Shown here: positions 1 through 11,417 of the stretch, in pieces | How positions within the stretch are numbered: position 1 is the stretch's first letter | Layout of the letters: each line of letters opens with the position of its first letter | Notes under the pieces: generated by a model | What the model saw: only the letters and a program-made list of their open reading frames with translations | Database searches by the model: none | What the model was told of the DNA's origin: nothing | Origin: Tretioscincus oriximinensis | Taxonomy: Eukaryota > Chordata > Lepidosauria > Squamata > Gymnophthalmidae | Direction: 5' to 3' | Assembly (NCBI GenBank): GCA_022410635.1 | Contig: JAJVDF010000134.1 | Span: 1,760,502-1,824,501 of the forward strand | Length of the DNA: 64,000 nt | Made by a program: the position numbers and the translations under genes

Positions 1-190
1 TTGCATATGCTTTGTCATCTCCCATACACAGTTTTCTATGAATACCTGACCCTCACTTTAGTCCCTCAGCATCTGAAGAAGTAGACTTGTCTACGAAAGC
101 TTATGCCACCCATTTTTCTCTAGTTAGTCTCAAAGTGCTACTAGCTCCTTTGCTGGACTTTCTACAGACTAACATGGCTATTTCTCTGAA
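1..190 (+). repeat. Penelope-type terminal sequence, family A, copy 1
   Basis: This stretch is repeated nearly unchanged at 6600-6760, and parts of it recur at 10822-10927 and 51790-51910. It contains the shared landmarks tctgaagaagtagac, cgaaagcttatgccaccca and agttagtctcaaagtgc, and it ends in ggctatttctctgaa. I link it to Penelope-like elements because copy 2 lies directly beside a Penelope-like reverse transcriptase, and because other copies sit in inverted arrangement, which is usual for Penelope terminal repeats. The family name is inference. The left end is cut by the window edge, and the right end abuts the DIRS-like element. Confidence 0.55.
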
Positions 191-217
191 ATTGACTCTA
201 ATAAAAAAAGCAGCTGA

Positions 218-1390
218 TTATCTTTTGTCTGGTTTTACAGTGGGTTTCCGTATCCCCATCACTTGTACCAAGCCGGTAAAAGAATGCAATAATTTAAAAT
301 CCTTGAGGTTGCGACCTGAGGTGGCGGCATTAAAAATAAACAAAGAATGCTCACTTGGTGGGGTGGCTGTCCCCTTTGAAGAGTGCCCTCTTCCCAACAT
401 AAGGGTTCCTCCCATGGGAGTAGTCCCTAAGAAAGCTCCTGGGGAATTCAGGCTCATACATCAATTATCATACCAAAGGGGTTTGAGTGTAATTGATGCT
501 ATAGACCCCACCCTCTGCAAAGTTAAGTATGCCACCATTGACACAGTTAGGAGGTTGCTTAAGGGCTGTGGCCCTGGGGCTTTAATGGCCAAGTGTGACA
601 TACAGTCGGCCTCCACGTTGCTTGCCATTCACCCTGATTACATTCATTTCCTTGGTTTTAAATTTAATGGCTTCCGGTATGTCGATAAAACCATGCCCAT
701 GGGGCCTGTGCGGCCTTCGAGGCTTTTAGTACCTTCCTTGAATGGGAGGTGAAGCAGAGAGCCCCAGTTCCATAAATCACACATTATCTATATGACTTTC
801 TGGTCATGGGGCAACAGGGTATTGAGCAGTGTCAGCAGCTGCTAACAATTTTCCAGGAGCTGGCACAGGAATTAGGGTTGCTACCCTGGCTGAGGAGAAA
901 TCTGAAGGGCCACCAACTGAGCTAACCTACCTGGGGATCACACTAGACATCATCAAAGGCCAGTCCAGGCTGCCTATGGATAGGTTATGCAAACTTCGGG
1001 ATCTCATACAGGAAATGCAGGGTAAGTGAAAAGTCACACTTAAAGAAATCCAGGTTTTGGGGGGGGCATCTTAATTTTGCCTGTCTCATGGAAGGGCTTT
1101 TTGTGTGCACCTGGCACACTCCACAAGGGGGGTTACGGCTCCTCATCATCACATTCATGTTTCCAAGGGTATGAAGCAAGATTTAAAGGTTTGGGAAATG
1201 TTCTTGGCCAAATACCACGGGGTTTCGGTCTGGCTCTCTCCTTTGATACCTGGTCATGGGCTGCAAATTTACTCAGATGCNTCTGGGGGTATTGGCTTTG
1301 GCCTCTACTTCTTGGGCTGTTAGTGTGTTCTTGGGGAATTGATAACGCTTGCAGGGGACAATTTACTGAGAGGACAGTGCTGATGTAACT
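218..1390 (+). pseudogene. DIRS-type reverse transcriptase and RNase H remnant
   Basis: The first open stretch (to 752) reads like the N-terminal half of a DIRS reverse transcriptase: a PPMGVVPKK and FRLIHQLSYQ-like block, then GPGALMAKCDIQSA, then the GFKFNGFRYVDK and MPMG block. A frame change follows near 715. In the next frame the palm catalytic motif reads HYLYDF (about 778-795), where active elements have L-D-D, so one catalytic aspartate is lost. Further on, LTYLGITLD (about 925-950) and LQIYSDASGG (about 1260-1290, with one N) match the connection and RNase H region. Stops and shifts show it is not functional. Confidence 0.72.
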
Positions 1391-1719
1391 TGCTCACCTT
1401 CAGGCATCAGGGTAGGCACCCAAGGCTACCAGGATACACTTGGTTGTGATTCAGTTTTTTGCCACTTGATGGGCTGTCCACAGGCCTGTGGCACTTTTAT
1501 AGCTAGGAATAAGAGGAGCCCTGTGTTGTATTCAAACTTGGTTCAGATTGCAACTACTCTGCCCAGCCTTTGAGCCAATGGCTACAAAGTCTCCCTTTTC
1601 CGGGCAGCCTTCTCCCTCATATTTTTCGGTGCCTTCAGGCCAGGTGATCTTATCTCAGCAGCAAGGAACTCTGGTCTGGCCACAGTTCTACTTCACGACG
1701 TTTCCCTGGGTGACTCTGG

Positions 1720-2095
1720 CCTGATCATTTTCCTCAAACGCTTGAAAATGGATCAGGAAGGGCATGGTGCACAAATCTGGCTGTTCCCGTGGCTGGGGCA
1801 GGCCCCTGTCCTGTGCAAGACACAGCCCATTTTACAGTAATGAGGCCCCATCTCCCTGGCCTATTTCATATCCACAGGGATGGCTCCTTCCTGTCTAGAT
1901 TCCAAGCTCTGACAGTGTTCAGGCTGGCTTTGAGGCACCTAGGACTACCACCAAGAAAATTTGCACTGTACTCGTTTCCTATTGGGACTGCCACCTCAGC
2001 AGCTGCTCTCAGAGTTCCTGCCAATGGGATTCAGGCCTAGGTAGATGGCACTCTCACACTTACCAAGGGTACATAAGGGAAGTACAGGGTTTGCA
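1720..2095 (+). pseudogene. Tyrosine recombinase C-terminal domain remnant (DIRS/Ngaro type)
   Basis: The open stretch 1789-2040 reads FHIHRDGSFLSRFQ, then RLALRHLGLPPRKFALYSF, then IGTATSAAA, which is the layout of the DIRS/Ngaro recombinase around its H-x-x-R box. The box reads YSFPIG, so both the usual histidine and the arginine are replaced. After a stop at 2038 the text continues as GRWHSHTYQGYIRE, which keeps the tyrosine expected of the nucleophile. Just upstream, LKRLKMDQEG (about 1735-1765) resembles the beta-hairpin lysine region. The protein is dead, but the family call is good. Confidence 0.68.
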
Positions 2096-2149
2096 CTAGT
2101 TTTGCTTTATACTGTGTTACTTTCTCACTCTGCTTATTGTTTTGTTGTT

Positions 2150-2800
2150 ATTAGGAACCCCTCACCGTGTGTGGATTGTGGGCCACAGCATTGTGTATTG
2201 AGCTGATTGTTTTGCTGCCTCATTGCACTGGACGTGTGACCTGATCTTGCCAGTTGGAGCAAGAGTTTACTGGATGGGGCAGCACGGGATGCGTTGGCAT
2301 GAGTTGTACCCCCTCCTATGCAACAGTGTGGAGCATTAGGGAGCTCCAGATGCAATTGTACTGCAGCTAGAGGAGAACAACATGGCAGAAATAAAGAGAG
2401 TCCAATTGCTGCCTTTGATCCTGGCAGACCTAGACAGGTTAGCAGTCTTGATGCCCAATACTTTTCTGGTCCCAGTTGCTGTTCCAGTTGAAGCAGAAAG
2501 GTGTAGCTGACCCCGACCAGATGGAGGATAAATGCCAAGATCACCCAGAAGGTGATGCAGGCGGGCAGTATGGCACAAGGCCTTCAATCCAAGAGCAACT
2601 GCCTTATTCAGATCTGATGGAGTTCACACATCGGAGGCATGCATGCAGGCATGGCCGGGGAAAGTTCAAGAAGCTTTGCTGGAATGGTTGGTATAGTAGG
2701 AGGTGTCCGGTGGGGAGCAGGACTGCTCTAGTGGCGGTGGCGCAGCTTGGTGGGCCGAGAGGAGTCAAGAAAACCTGGAGACAGGTATCCCTATGATTAC
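2150..2800 (+). pseudogene. Possible SGNH-hydrolase-like ORF remnant of the DIRS/Ngaro element
   Basis: Reading through stops and shifts, the segment begins with VWIVGHSIVY (from 2165), similar to the block I strand and nucleophile turn of SGNH hydrolases. It goes on with DLILPVGARVYW and WMGQHGMRWHELYPLL, and it ends with DGVH at 2616-2627 followed by TSEACMQAW, similar to the block V D-x-x-H catalytic pair. SGNH-type hydrolase ORFs are, as I recall, reported in some animal Ngaro elements, which agrees with its place after the recombinase. Seen: the two motifs and their spacing. Inferred: hydrolase function of the ancestor. Confidence 0.48.
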
Positions 2801-3454
2801 CTCATAGCCTGGGGGCCCTTCTTAAAAGGGTTCTGAACTTGTGTACCTACCTTTGGGGATAGGTAAGTTGAACGCAGGTTTAGAGTCATTGAGGTGGGCT
2901 GTACACAGGATGGATTCTTGAAGGCTCTTCCAAGCCTCTTTGATCCTCTGGCACTCACCCACAGAATGGGTAGGTCAGTTGTGCTGCTGGATGGCTCAGA
3001 CACCTAGACCAGGGGGCTGGCCTGCCGGGAAGAGGTAACCCGGGACCTACATCATAGGTCGTGGTCCACAGGGTCTAACGGCAAGGCCCAAGCTGGGCAG
3101 CTGGTATGGTATGGTATGGGCGGCCTTGCTGATGTGAGCAGGAGCCCTGATGGTGATACTTCATGGGGCATGGCCCAGCTGGTTGCAGGTCAGGCCGGGT
3201 GACTGACCTGAGCTGACAGCCAAGCTGCTGTGTCTGCCACACTCCTACTCAAGCCATGGCCTAATTCTCTCCACTTCTGGGTTATTTTCTATAAACAAGC
3301 ACTTGTTATGTTTGAATGTTAGTTTTCAGATTGCGTTATTATTATGCATGGGCATTAGGGTTTTTTGGCTATTGTTAATAAGTTAATAAAATGTTTATGT
3401 TCACTTGACAAACGGTCTGGTCTCCCTTCGCTTCTCCCCATGGCAAGATACAAC

Positions 3455-4135
3455 AGCACGATTACTATTCATGAATATAATGAATAGTAGTAGATACATT
3501 TCTTCAGATACCAGTTGTTTAAATCCAGTATTTATTCACATCTATTTGCATTACTTATGAGTGAAAGATGTATGTCAGCAAATAAACTGGCACATAACAA
3601 AAAAACCCATAGAAATCCATATAAAGATAGCATGAAGTGATGGAAAATAGCTTATTCTCTCCCCTTTGTTCTTCCTAAACCATTACAGCAGCATCAAGTT
3701 ATTTACTTTCCTTCCTTAATATTTTCCACAATTGTTCCTGATGTGCAAAGAACTGAGTCTTTGACAAGCTTGATTTGTTGGTAGATAATTAGAAGGGTGA
3801 GGCAACTCCCCAAACAAAATTCAAATGCATAATTCAAAGAACCATCATTTCTTTGTAACTCAGAACTCTCTATACATAATGAAATCCCTTGATGCTTTTT
3901 AAGTATCTAGAAAATGTAATGAGGATAAGAGAAGCGATTCCACTATTAGCTAAAATATCTACAGTAATGCCTTCAGCAAAAGAGCTCCACTTAGCAAAAC
4001 AGAACATAATATTGTTAAAACAAAAATGGCATGACAATAACACTAACGTTGGCATGAATTGATTAAAAAAGAAGGTAGATTTTGAAATAAATTGACTCAA
4101 ACTGTATTAGATTTAAAATCGTCCTATAAGATAGG
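3455..4135. other. Unassigned AT-rich sequence
   Basis: No coding similarity or clear repeat structure is visible. A short near-palindrome, tactattcatgaatataatgaatagta, lies near 3463-3490. A 76-residue minus-strand open frame (3870-4100) has no recognisable motif and is probably chance. Confidence 0.4.
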
Positions 4136-4139
4136 AAAA

Positions 4140-4640
4140 TATACTAGGCAGAAAGTTAAGTTTAGGGGGACCTTCACACACCCTGACACCAGAATGGGGT
4201 CTTGGATGGTCTTCCTATGGGTTCCTCTCCAAGACATGTTTAGCTTTGTTATTTCTTTTAAATCCAGAAAAACATTTTTGTGATTCCACCTCACCTACCT
4301 TCAAATTTCCATGCCTTTTTGTTACATTGCCTTGCATTCTCATCACATGACAAGCTCCATAAATCATTACTACATTTGCCTTACTACATTTCCTAGCATT
4401 CTCTATGAGCTGAGAACCATTAAACTTTTACATAAAGCCTCACAAGCCTCCATATTACTAAACGCCTTATGAAGGCTATTTTTTGGATTTTAGGAACATC
4501 CACTGTAGAATCAGACAGACAGCAGTGGCAGGGAAATCTGAAACCACAGGCCTTTTTAGTGAGTGGATTGTTGAACATGCGTGACCTCATGAGGTGAATT
4601 CAGCCTGATACAAGTGTCATCTCAGTAAAAATTAGTCCAG
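4140..4640 (+). repeat. Dispersed repeat R1, copy 1
   Basis: The segment contains ttaaatccagaaaaacattt, gtgattccacctcacctacc and the block attctcatcacatgacaagc. The first two blocks match 27160-27380 in order, and the last matches 38088-38130. The right part (gattgttgaacatgcgtgac, gcctgatacaagt) also matches the copy at 27281-27345. I do not know the class; a non-autonomous DNA element is the likeliest guess. Confidence 0.5.
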
Positions 4641-4859
4641 GAGGGAGGTACAACAGAAGCATGTGACCCAGTTAGCCACCCAATCGCCAACTTTATACCT
4701 TGCCACCTGCCTGTCCTGCCTGCCAGGCCACTACCTCCACCAAGGACAGATCAATCAACAGGAGAAGGACCAGGACAAGTATGAGTGCCACAGTGGAACA
4801 CATCTTGTTGCTTTCTTGTTCTTTTATTACCAGCCCTGGGACCATTGGTGAATAGTCAC

Positions 4860-5560
4860 CCCTCAAAAACTAAGAAGAAAACCAAGGGACAGTCTAAGTT
4901 CCACATTGATGAAGAAGGCATGTGAAGATTAATGTATCTACAGTAGATAGTGATTTGAATAAGCCAGTGGGATAAACGTTAACCTCCAGATACCAAGGCC
5001 ACTCCCTTTTACAATACAATGTAAAGTTATATCAAAGATTTATATCAATCTAAGTATTAGGCCAGCAATAATTAGAAACAGTTCCATGACTTTTATGGAG
5101 ACTGAAAATGCTCCAGATGCAGAGGTTGAAATGCTCAAAGATCTACCTCCTAGGGTTCAACAGCAATATACTAGAGACTAACTCCTGGGATGTCAGGGAA
5201 GTTGTTAGACTATAGGATAGGATCAGTACAATAACTGCATCTCCAGTTTGCTTAATGAACATATTTGATTGGGCAGGAAAACACAGAATGAATTCAAAAA
5301 CCTCTCCAGGACTCTTGCTCAGGTACAGACAGATATAATCTTTCTTAAACAATGCAAACAGGAGGACATCATCCCCAAAGGACTATGAGTAAAGAACCCA
5401 TTCCATACCACATACCACACAAACTACAGTGACAAACTATGCAAGATTCTCTCCAAGAAACTGTTGAAGCACCTTATCAGCATCTTATATAGCAAACAAG
5501 AAAGGATCAAGAGAGAAATCTCTAATCTGGAGACACACATTAAGAACCAACCCTACATAG
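4860..5560 (+). pseudogene. Penelope-like element, N-terminal part in plus orientation
   Basis: Around 5340-5560 the plus strand reads as short pieces: FLKQCKQEDIIPKGL, then KLCKILSKKLLKHLISILYS, then KQERIKREISNLETHIKNQ. These match the region ahead of the reverse transcriptase in Penelope-like elements (a K-x-x-I-P-K-G-L block followed by a basic, coiled-coil-like stretch). The reverse transcriptase itself follows on the opposite strand, so the copy is rearranged. The left border is uncertain. Confidence 0.5.
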
Positions 5561-6540
5561 AAGACAACGAACACAACCACTCAGAAAAAAGAAATACCAC
5601 ATACAGAAATACCCCATTATGTGACCACTAATGGGGTTCTGTTGTTTTCTGTCCTCAATCTGTCCTGTAATAGGTTGATTCTGGGTACCATTCTGGCTCT
5701 GTTGATTTGTTTTTTTTACTTCATGTGGTGGGTACTGTAGCCTGAGGAATGCTTGTTGTAGTTCCAGGAGTTTGGCGTCTCTGTCCTCTGGATCCGAGCA
5801 GATGCGATTATATCTGAGAGCTTGGCTGTAGACAATAGATTTGGTTGTGTGTTCAGGGTGGAAACTAGAGGCGTGTAAATAGGTGTATCGATCAGTGGGT
5901 TTGCGATACAGGGTCGTGCTCAGATGTCCATCGTGCAATTTTATGGTGGTGTCCAGAAAGTGGACTTGATCCCTAGATCATTCCAAACTGAGATTAATGG
6001 TAGGGTGGAAGCTATTGAAATTTTGGTGGAATGTCCTTAGTGAGTCCTCCCCATGAGTCCATATTATAAAGATGTCATCGATTAATATTAAATAAAGTAG
6101 AGGTTTCTGGGTGCAGGAGTTGAGAAAGTGTTGTTCTAGGTCAGCCATAAAGATGTTGGCGTATTGGGGTGCCATACGTGTACCCATGGCAATACCATTA
6201 GTTTGGAGATATGTGTTATTGTCAAAAGTGAAATAGTTATGGGTGAGAACAAAGTGGCAGATCTTGGTGGCTAGGCCTGCAGACGTGCTATCTGGAATGG
6301 TGTTCTTGATAGCTTGTATTCCATCTTTGTGGGGGATGTTGGTGTATAGGGATTCCACATCAATAGTAGCCAAGATGGTGTCCTCTGGGAGGTTGTGCAT
6401 GGACTGTAGTTTTCATAGGAAGTCAGTCGTATCCCTCACATAGCTAGGAGTATTGATGGCATAGGGTCTGAGCACTTTGTCCATATATCCAGAGGCACCA
6501 AACATTGCCTCTTGTTGCCCCAAGGACTTTTTCACATGAG
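5540..6540 (-). pseudogene. Penelope-like reverse transcriptase remnant
   Basis: Read on the minus strand from 6540, the piece GYMDKVL-like is followed by TILATIDVESLYTNIPHKDG (motif A), QTNGIAMGTRMAPQYANIFM (motif B) and LILIDDIFIIW (motif C; the two aspartates are kept). After a frame break near 5960 it continues with TTLYRKPTDRYTYLHASS and the H-P-E-H-T-T-K-S-I block typical of Penelope elements. This fits the catalytic core of a Penelope-like element, an endonuclease-associated retroelement class. No full-length frame exists, and no GIY-YIG endonuclease domain is visible downstream, so it is a truncated, inactive copy. Confidence 0.82.
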
Positions 6541-6599
6541 AGGATTAGTTTCTGCTACTTACCTTTTTTTCTAACCTGCAATTCATCGCCTTATTAAAG

Positions 6600-6760
6600 T
6601 TGCATATGCTTTGTCTTCTCCCATACACAGTTTTCTATAAAAACCTGACCCTGCCATTAGTCCCTCACCATCTGAAGAAGTAGACGTGTCTACGAAAGCT
6701 TATGCCACCCACTTTTCTAAAGTTAGTCTCAAAGTGCCGCTAGCTCCTTTGCTGGACTTT
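6600..6760 (+). repeat. Penelope-type terminal sequence, family A, copy 2
   Basis: This copy is nearly identical to 1-160, with a few base changes. It lies just beyond the 5' side of the minus-strand Penelope reverse transcriptase and stops at the shared word gctggacttt, after which the two copies diverge. Confidence 0.55.
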
Positions 6761-7254
6761 CAAAACCCTTGCCAGTTTTTGAAGAGTGCTAAAACACATA
6801 AAACAATTTTGCACAAATTTTTGAAATTTTCTTCCTAGTACAAAAATAGCCTGGAGTTTTTAAACTATCTTTACAATATATCAATAGCACTGAACAGTGT
6901 TAATAATTTTATAGACAAGTCCAGCTTAAGAGATGCAGTTTTTAGGAGAATATCAGCTAGTGAACTGAACGTATAAATTCTGCGATAAGCTCATAAATAC
7001 GTTTTGACTTATTTTATTTTTGCTGATTTTGAACCTATGGCTTTTAATGGGCATTAACAAGGGGGTTTTCTGTTGGTTCAGTGTGCTTTAATATATGTGT
7101 AATATATAATTAAAATAAGAATATACATTTGTAGTAATTTAAACATATTTTTTTTAAATGTAACTTTGCATATATACATAAAAAGGTCCCGGATATTAAC
7201 AATAAGGTTTGTGTGAGAGTATTTGTATATACAATCCAAGATTGAAATGATAAA

Positions 7255-7458
7255 ATGCTGGAAAATTCAAGACAAATCACTTTCTCTGTGGTGGCCCACA
7301 CACTATGGAACAGCCTCGCTCTAGAGGCTTACCAGGACCTTTAAGTTTTGGGCATCTGGTAAAAACATATTTCTTCACTCAGGCTTTTGACCCTTAGCTC
7401 TCTCTGTGTTCTGTTCTTTCAGGGGTGAAGGAGGGAAGGTATGGATCTTTTAAAACAT

Positions 7459-7535
<77 letters not shown>

Positions 7536-7545
7536 TTACTCTGTT
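7255..7545 (+). mobile_element. L2-type LINE, extreme C-terminus and 3' tail
   Basis: The short coding trace FSVVAHTLWNSLALEAYQDL followed by KVLG and KHIFSLRLLT resembles the last residues of L2/CR1-group open reading frames (A-x-x-LWN-x-LP). It is followed by the T/G- and T/A-rich tail. Confidence 0.5.
7458..7540 (+). repeat. (GTT)n followed by (TTTA)n microsatellite
   Basis: About ten GTT units (7461-7492) pass directly into about eleven TTTA units (to 7538). They sit where a LINE 3' end would carry its simple-sequence tail. Confidence 0.95.
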
Positions 7546-10500
7546 GCTACCCAGCCTGGGACCAATGGTGAATATAAATGAAGATCTTGAAATGTTTTAG
7601 CATCTCTTACATTGGCTGTAATCTTTTATTAATAGTAATGGGGAAGAAATTGGCTAAATTTTCATTATGAGTTGGGTTGGAGTCTGAGAATAACAGAGAA
7701 ATATATGGTTTTCCTGTTCCATCAGGTAAAGTACAATGAATGGAAGATAAATATCTTAGATGGCTATCACTGTAAAAAAAAAACCCGAGTAAGAAGATAT
7801 ATTTTGGTATTTCTGCAGCTCCTTCTTGACAAGGTCAAAGATGCTTGGCAAAATACACTTTAGAGTATCTGATCGACAGCAAGGCTGAGAGAAAAACATT
7901 TAAGCAGGGAAGGATGTACTCTGTGGTATTTGGGATCAGGAAGATTATTATTTAAATAGTTTTGGGCAACAGCGAATTTTATGTGAAGAAAAAATAGCCA
8001 AGTAAACAGCTAATGCTACTTTAAATGTCATGGCCTCTGGATTTTACATAAGCCCAGAGCTATTATAATGTGCATTGTGCAGGGTTTGTAGAAAGAAAGG
8101 TCTAAGCAATAATAGCTTCTCCTGAAGAGACTTTTATCAAAGAAGCTGGTATTTTCTGGCAAGAATAAGAAGTTCCAAATGTGGGAGAGAAAAAAGTCTC
8201 AACTATTATTTAATTTTAAGAAACCATAATCTAGAATCGAGGTCCATATAGAGGACCTTCTTGACTGCAATGATTTGAAATATGGGCAATATCATGTGTG
8301 GTCCAATGTGAATGGAAGCAAAGGCAAGCCATCCTTGTTGTTGTGCGTCAACTCATGGACTTAGTTAGAAGTTCACAGATATCAGCTAATTTTCCTTTAC
8401 CAACCCATTTTAGAGTTCATCCAAGAAAGATCTGCTGGTGTTACATAACCAGAACTCATTCCCTGAAAATATAGACTATCTCTGGATGGATGGGGGCCTC
8501 CTGTCATGTTCATCCTGGAATTGTTTGTTCATATCCATTCATGCTAAACTGTCCTCCTGGGTATATCTACCACTATGTAAAGAAGCATTATGATAAAGCT
8601 AAGCTTCAGCGCGGGACAGGAGGGATAATTTTAGCTACAGGAGTATGACTATGACTTTGAGGAGGGACAGTTTCAGGGAGCAGTTTCCTGAGAGCAGTTG
8701 AAACAGGCAGTATGCAATGGCATGTGGTGCCAGGAAGTGACTGGCTTCCCTGCCTCCTCTCAATACTTAAGACCTGCAGCTTCACCCATGACCCTAAAGA
8801 TTTGTTGGTGCACCCAGTGTAGAGGAGGAGAGCGAAGACTACTTCTGTTGGCAACCATCACTGAACAAGACTACTTTATGACCATTTAGGTTAGGTGGTA
8901 CTAACAGCAAGTTTTTATCTGCTAAAAAAGAGCTATAAAATCTTCTTCCCTCCCTCCCTTTAAATACATGTTTCCCATACCTTCTACCAAAATATTTTTA
9001 AAATGAATTTAAAAAGGGAAAAGGACGTTGTCACTCTATTTTAAGCCTTCTTCAGTTCTGAAAAACTGAATTGATTTTTTTAAAAATAAAAATAAACAGG
9101 ACTAGAAACTAGAAATATCTCAGATGAGAGTGTTGATTTAGGCCCTATTTGCACAGACCTCAGTGATGCATTTTGGGGATCTATTACAACATATTTAATA
9201 TGTTATTTTGTTCTTTTAATATTGGTGTAAAAAAGTGTGTGACCAACCACAAAATAAAGCAGGATTTGAAATGCAATGATGTATGTGAGATGAACATATT
9301 AATATGTTTTACTTCCTTTCTAACAATAGGAGCCCTTTTGCAATAGGCTTAGGAATAGGTATCATATTTGGACACAACACCTGTCACTACCATCAACTTC
9401 TGGACTGTGCTTTCTGTTGTAGTAAATTAAGATTCAAAAGAAGGAAATTACAGTCATTTTCAGAAATTGTGTTTTGGCTGGATACAGTTTGGGAAATATG
9501 AATGCTCTTTGCATTACAGTCCAGTGGTCTGTAATCTTGAGTACAAGATTATAGGTGACAATAGAATGCATGGTATAATCTTGTAGATATTCACTGGGTT
9601 TCGCTTTTGCCAAGTGCAGTCATCATTTCAACCTGACCAAATCTCACAATGGCAATAGTTACACTCCTATTTTTTGTAATAGAACACAATAACATTTACT
9701 TTTGTGCAAACATAGCAGAATCCCATATGGGATCTCTATGATAATTTGAATGTGCAAAGGCATGCAGTGTCTGCATCATGTCTATGCTCTTTCTGTCATG
9801 CTGTCACAAGTGTCGTTATGGTTCTTTAGCAACACAGTGATATTAAAAGTACTCAGAGATGTACTGTCAATTTTGAAGATTGATCCCACAAAACTGACAT
9901 TGAGAAATAGATGTGTAGGCTGCAACTTCAGCATTACAACTAAAGCACTAATCTGTTAATAAAAAAGAGAGCATATATTCTGGTTGTAGGACGTCTCTGC
10001 TTCCTATGTGGATTCTGCCATACCAAATTAACATTGCAGACTTAAGATGGTATCATATGTTTGTGCTCCAAACTATTAAAAAAACCAAGACAATTCAAAC
10101 AAAAAGATCAGGGCCTAAAACTCACAAATATGTGGGAATGGGTTCCACCTTTCCTTACCTCTGTCTTCCATTGTTTTGGAGTGTGGTGGCAGCTCTCACA
10201 GCAGCCTCCATCTACACCAGCTTATGCCAAAATGTATGTAGGCAGGGGTGGGTTTTATTCACTCTATCCATTCACCTCCGTTAGAGGTGATGGACAGGGT
10301 TTAGATGCACTCACATCACATAGTGAGCCAATCACCGTGCCGTGGATTAATAATAAATAATATAGACTTTTACACACTTACCTATAGCATGGAATAGTGA
10401 AGAGCCTAGCTGTCTTCTGCATTCTGCCTATATTGGAACATCAGTAGATCTACTTTTCCAAAATTCACTGACAAATCCAGCACCAATTTGGCTGAGTCAG

Positions 10501-10805
10501 GGAGATGTGTAGAAGGGCAAATAACTCTCTGTTATGGTTTAACAGGGAATCACATTTGGGGATCATCCTAACCCTAATCCAAATTTTGCTGCAGTGTGCT
10601 TCAGAGTAAGGCAAATGGCCTTTTCGCAAAAAAGTAGAACTTCTCAAATGGTGAATGGGCTCCTTCCTTGTGGAAGTGTGAAAATAATTAAGATCTAGAA
10701 CAGAATAATAGGTTTGATCTTTTGCATCTTTGCCATGCACACATAGATGAATAAATTTCAAATTTTGCAAATTCTGATGCAGCAACATCAGTAGAAATAA
10801 AAGGA
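7546..10805. other. Unassigned sequence
   Basis: No exon, RNA gene or repeat family is recognised here. The phrase agcctgggaccaatggtgaa at 7552-7571 resembles agccctgggaccattggtga at 4832-4851, so a short repeat is shared with the Penelope region. The stretch 8230-8880 has a more balanced base composition but shows no known motif. Confidence 0.35.
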
Positions 10806-10808
10806 TAC

Positions 10809-10940
10809 AGTAGACACCTGTCCAGCAAATGAGCTAGCAGCACTTTGAGACTAACTCAAGTTAGTCTCAAAGTGCTGCTAGCTCCTTTGCTGGACTTTCT
10901 ACTAGACTAACACGGCTATTTCTCTGAAGTAGACACCTGT
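10809..10940. mobile_element. Short foldback insertion of Penelope-type family A with 13-bp target duplication
   Basis: The 13-mer agtagacacctgt stands at 10809-10821 and again at 10928-10940, so it is a perfect target-site duplication. Between them lie 106 bases. The first roughly 35 bases are the reverse complement of the next 35 (agctagcagcactttgagac against gtctcaaagtgctgctagct), and the insert then ends with the family A terminus ggctatttctctga. It is therefore a very short, 5'-inverted retroelement copy. Confidence 0.85.
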
Positions 10941-10944
10941 ATTT

Positions 10945-11415
10945 CTCTTCAGCACTAGCTTTAGTGGGGAGTTTGCAAGATCATCAGAACATTAAACACA
11001 CTTTTCTGGGCATGAGCCCAAAATTCTGCTCAATTGCTCCATTTTGGTGCTCAATGACAAGATGTAAAAAGAAAAGAAAACAGCATGGCTCTTTAAAGGC
11101 AAGTTGGGATAACAAATTATCTGCTCATTCGCTCTTTTCCTATTTAAGTCAAGTTTGGAGCCTTGTCATCTTTTGAATCTTCATATTTTCCTGCTTCTGC
11201 CAAGCACTATTTTGAGAAGTAGACAAAAATTCTGCTGCTTCCCAATATTGTTAGGAATTGGGGTTGGGGAGAGGGAGATAAATGAATAATAATAAAAGAT
11301 TAATCAGTCTGTTTGATTTGAATAAGTCTGCCTGACTATATTCAGGGAGTTTATTTCAAACATAAGAGGAACCCAACTGGATCAGGTTACAGTCCAACTA
11401 GTCCAATATTCCATC
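10945..11415. other. Unassigned sequence
   Basis: No feature is seen. Some simple AT-rich words (aataataataaaag near 11287) are present. Confidence 0.35.
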
Positions 11416-11417
11416 TT

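Larger units (their letters stand above)
191..3450 (+). mobile_element. Decayed DIRS/Ngaro-like tyrosine-recombinase retrotransposon
   Basis: In order on the plus strand this region encodes pieces of a DIRS-type reverse transcriptase, an RNase H-like segment, a tyrosine recombinase C-terminal domain and a possible SGNH-hydrolase block. That order fits the Ngaro/DIRS class, which integrates by recombinase rather than integrase. All frames are broken by stops and frameshifts, so the copy is dead. A T-rich tail with aataaaatg near 3386 may hold the 3' end. I could not find the split direct repeats that would fix its borders, so both ends are approximate. Confidence 0.6.

Noticed and set aside
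10822..10892. Hairpin as a microRNA precursor
   Set aside because: The hairpin is fully explained by an inverted retroelement end with target duplication.
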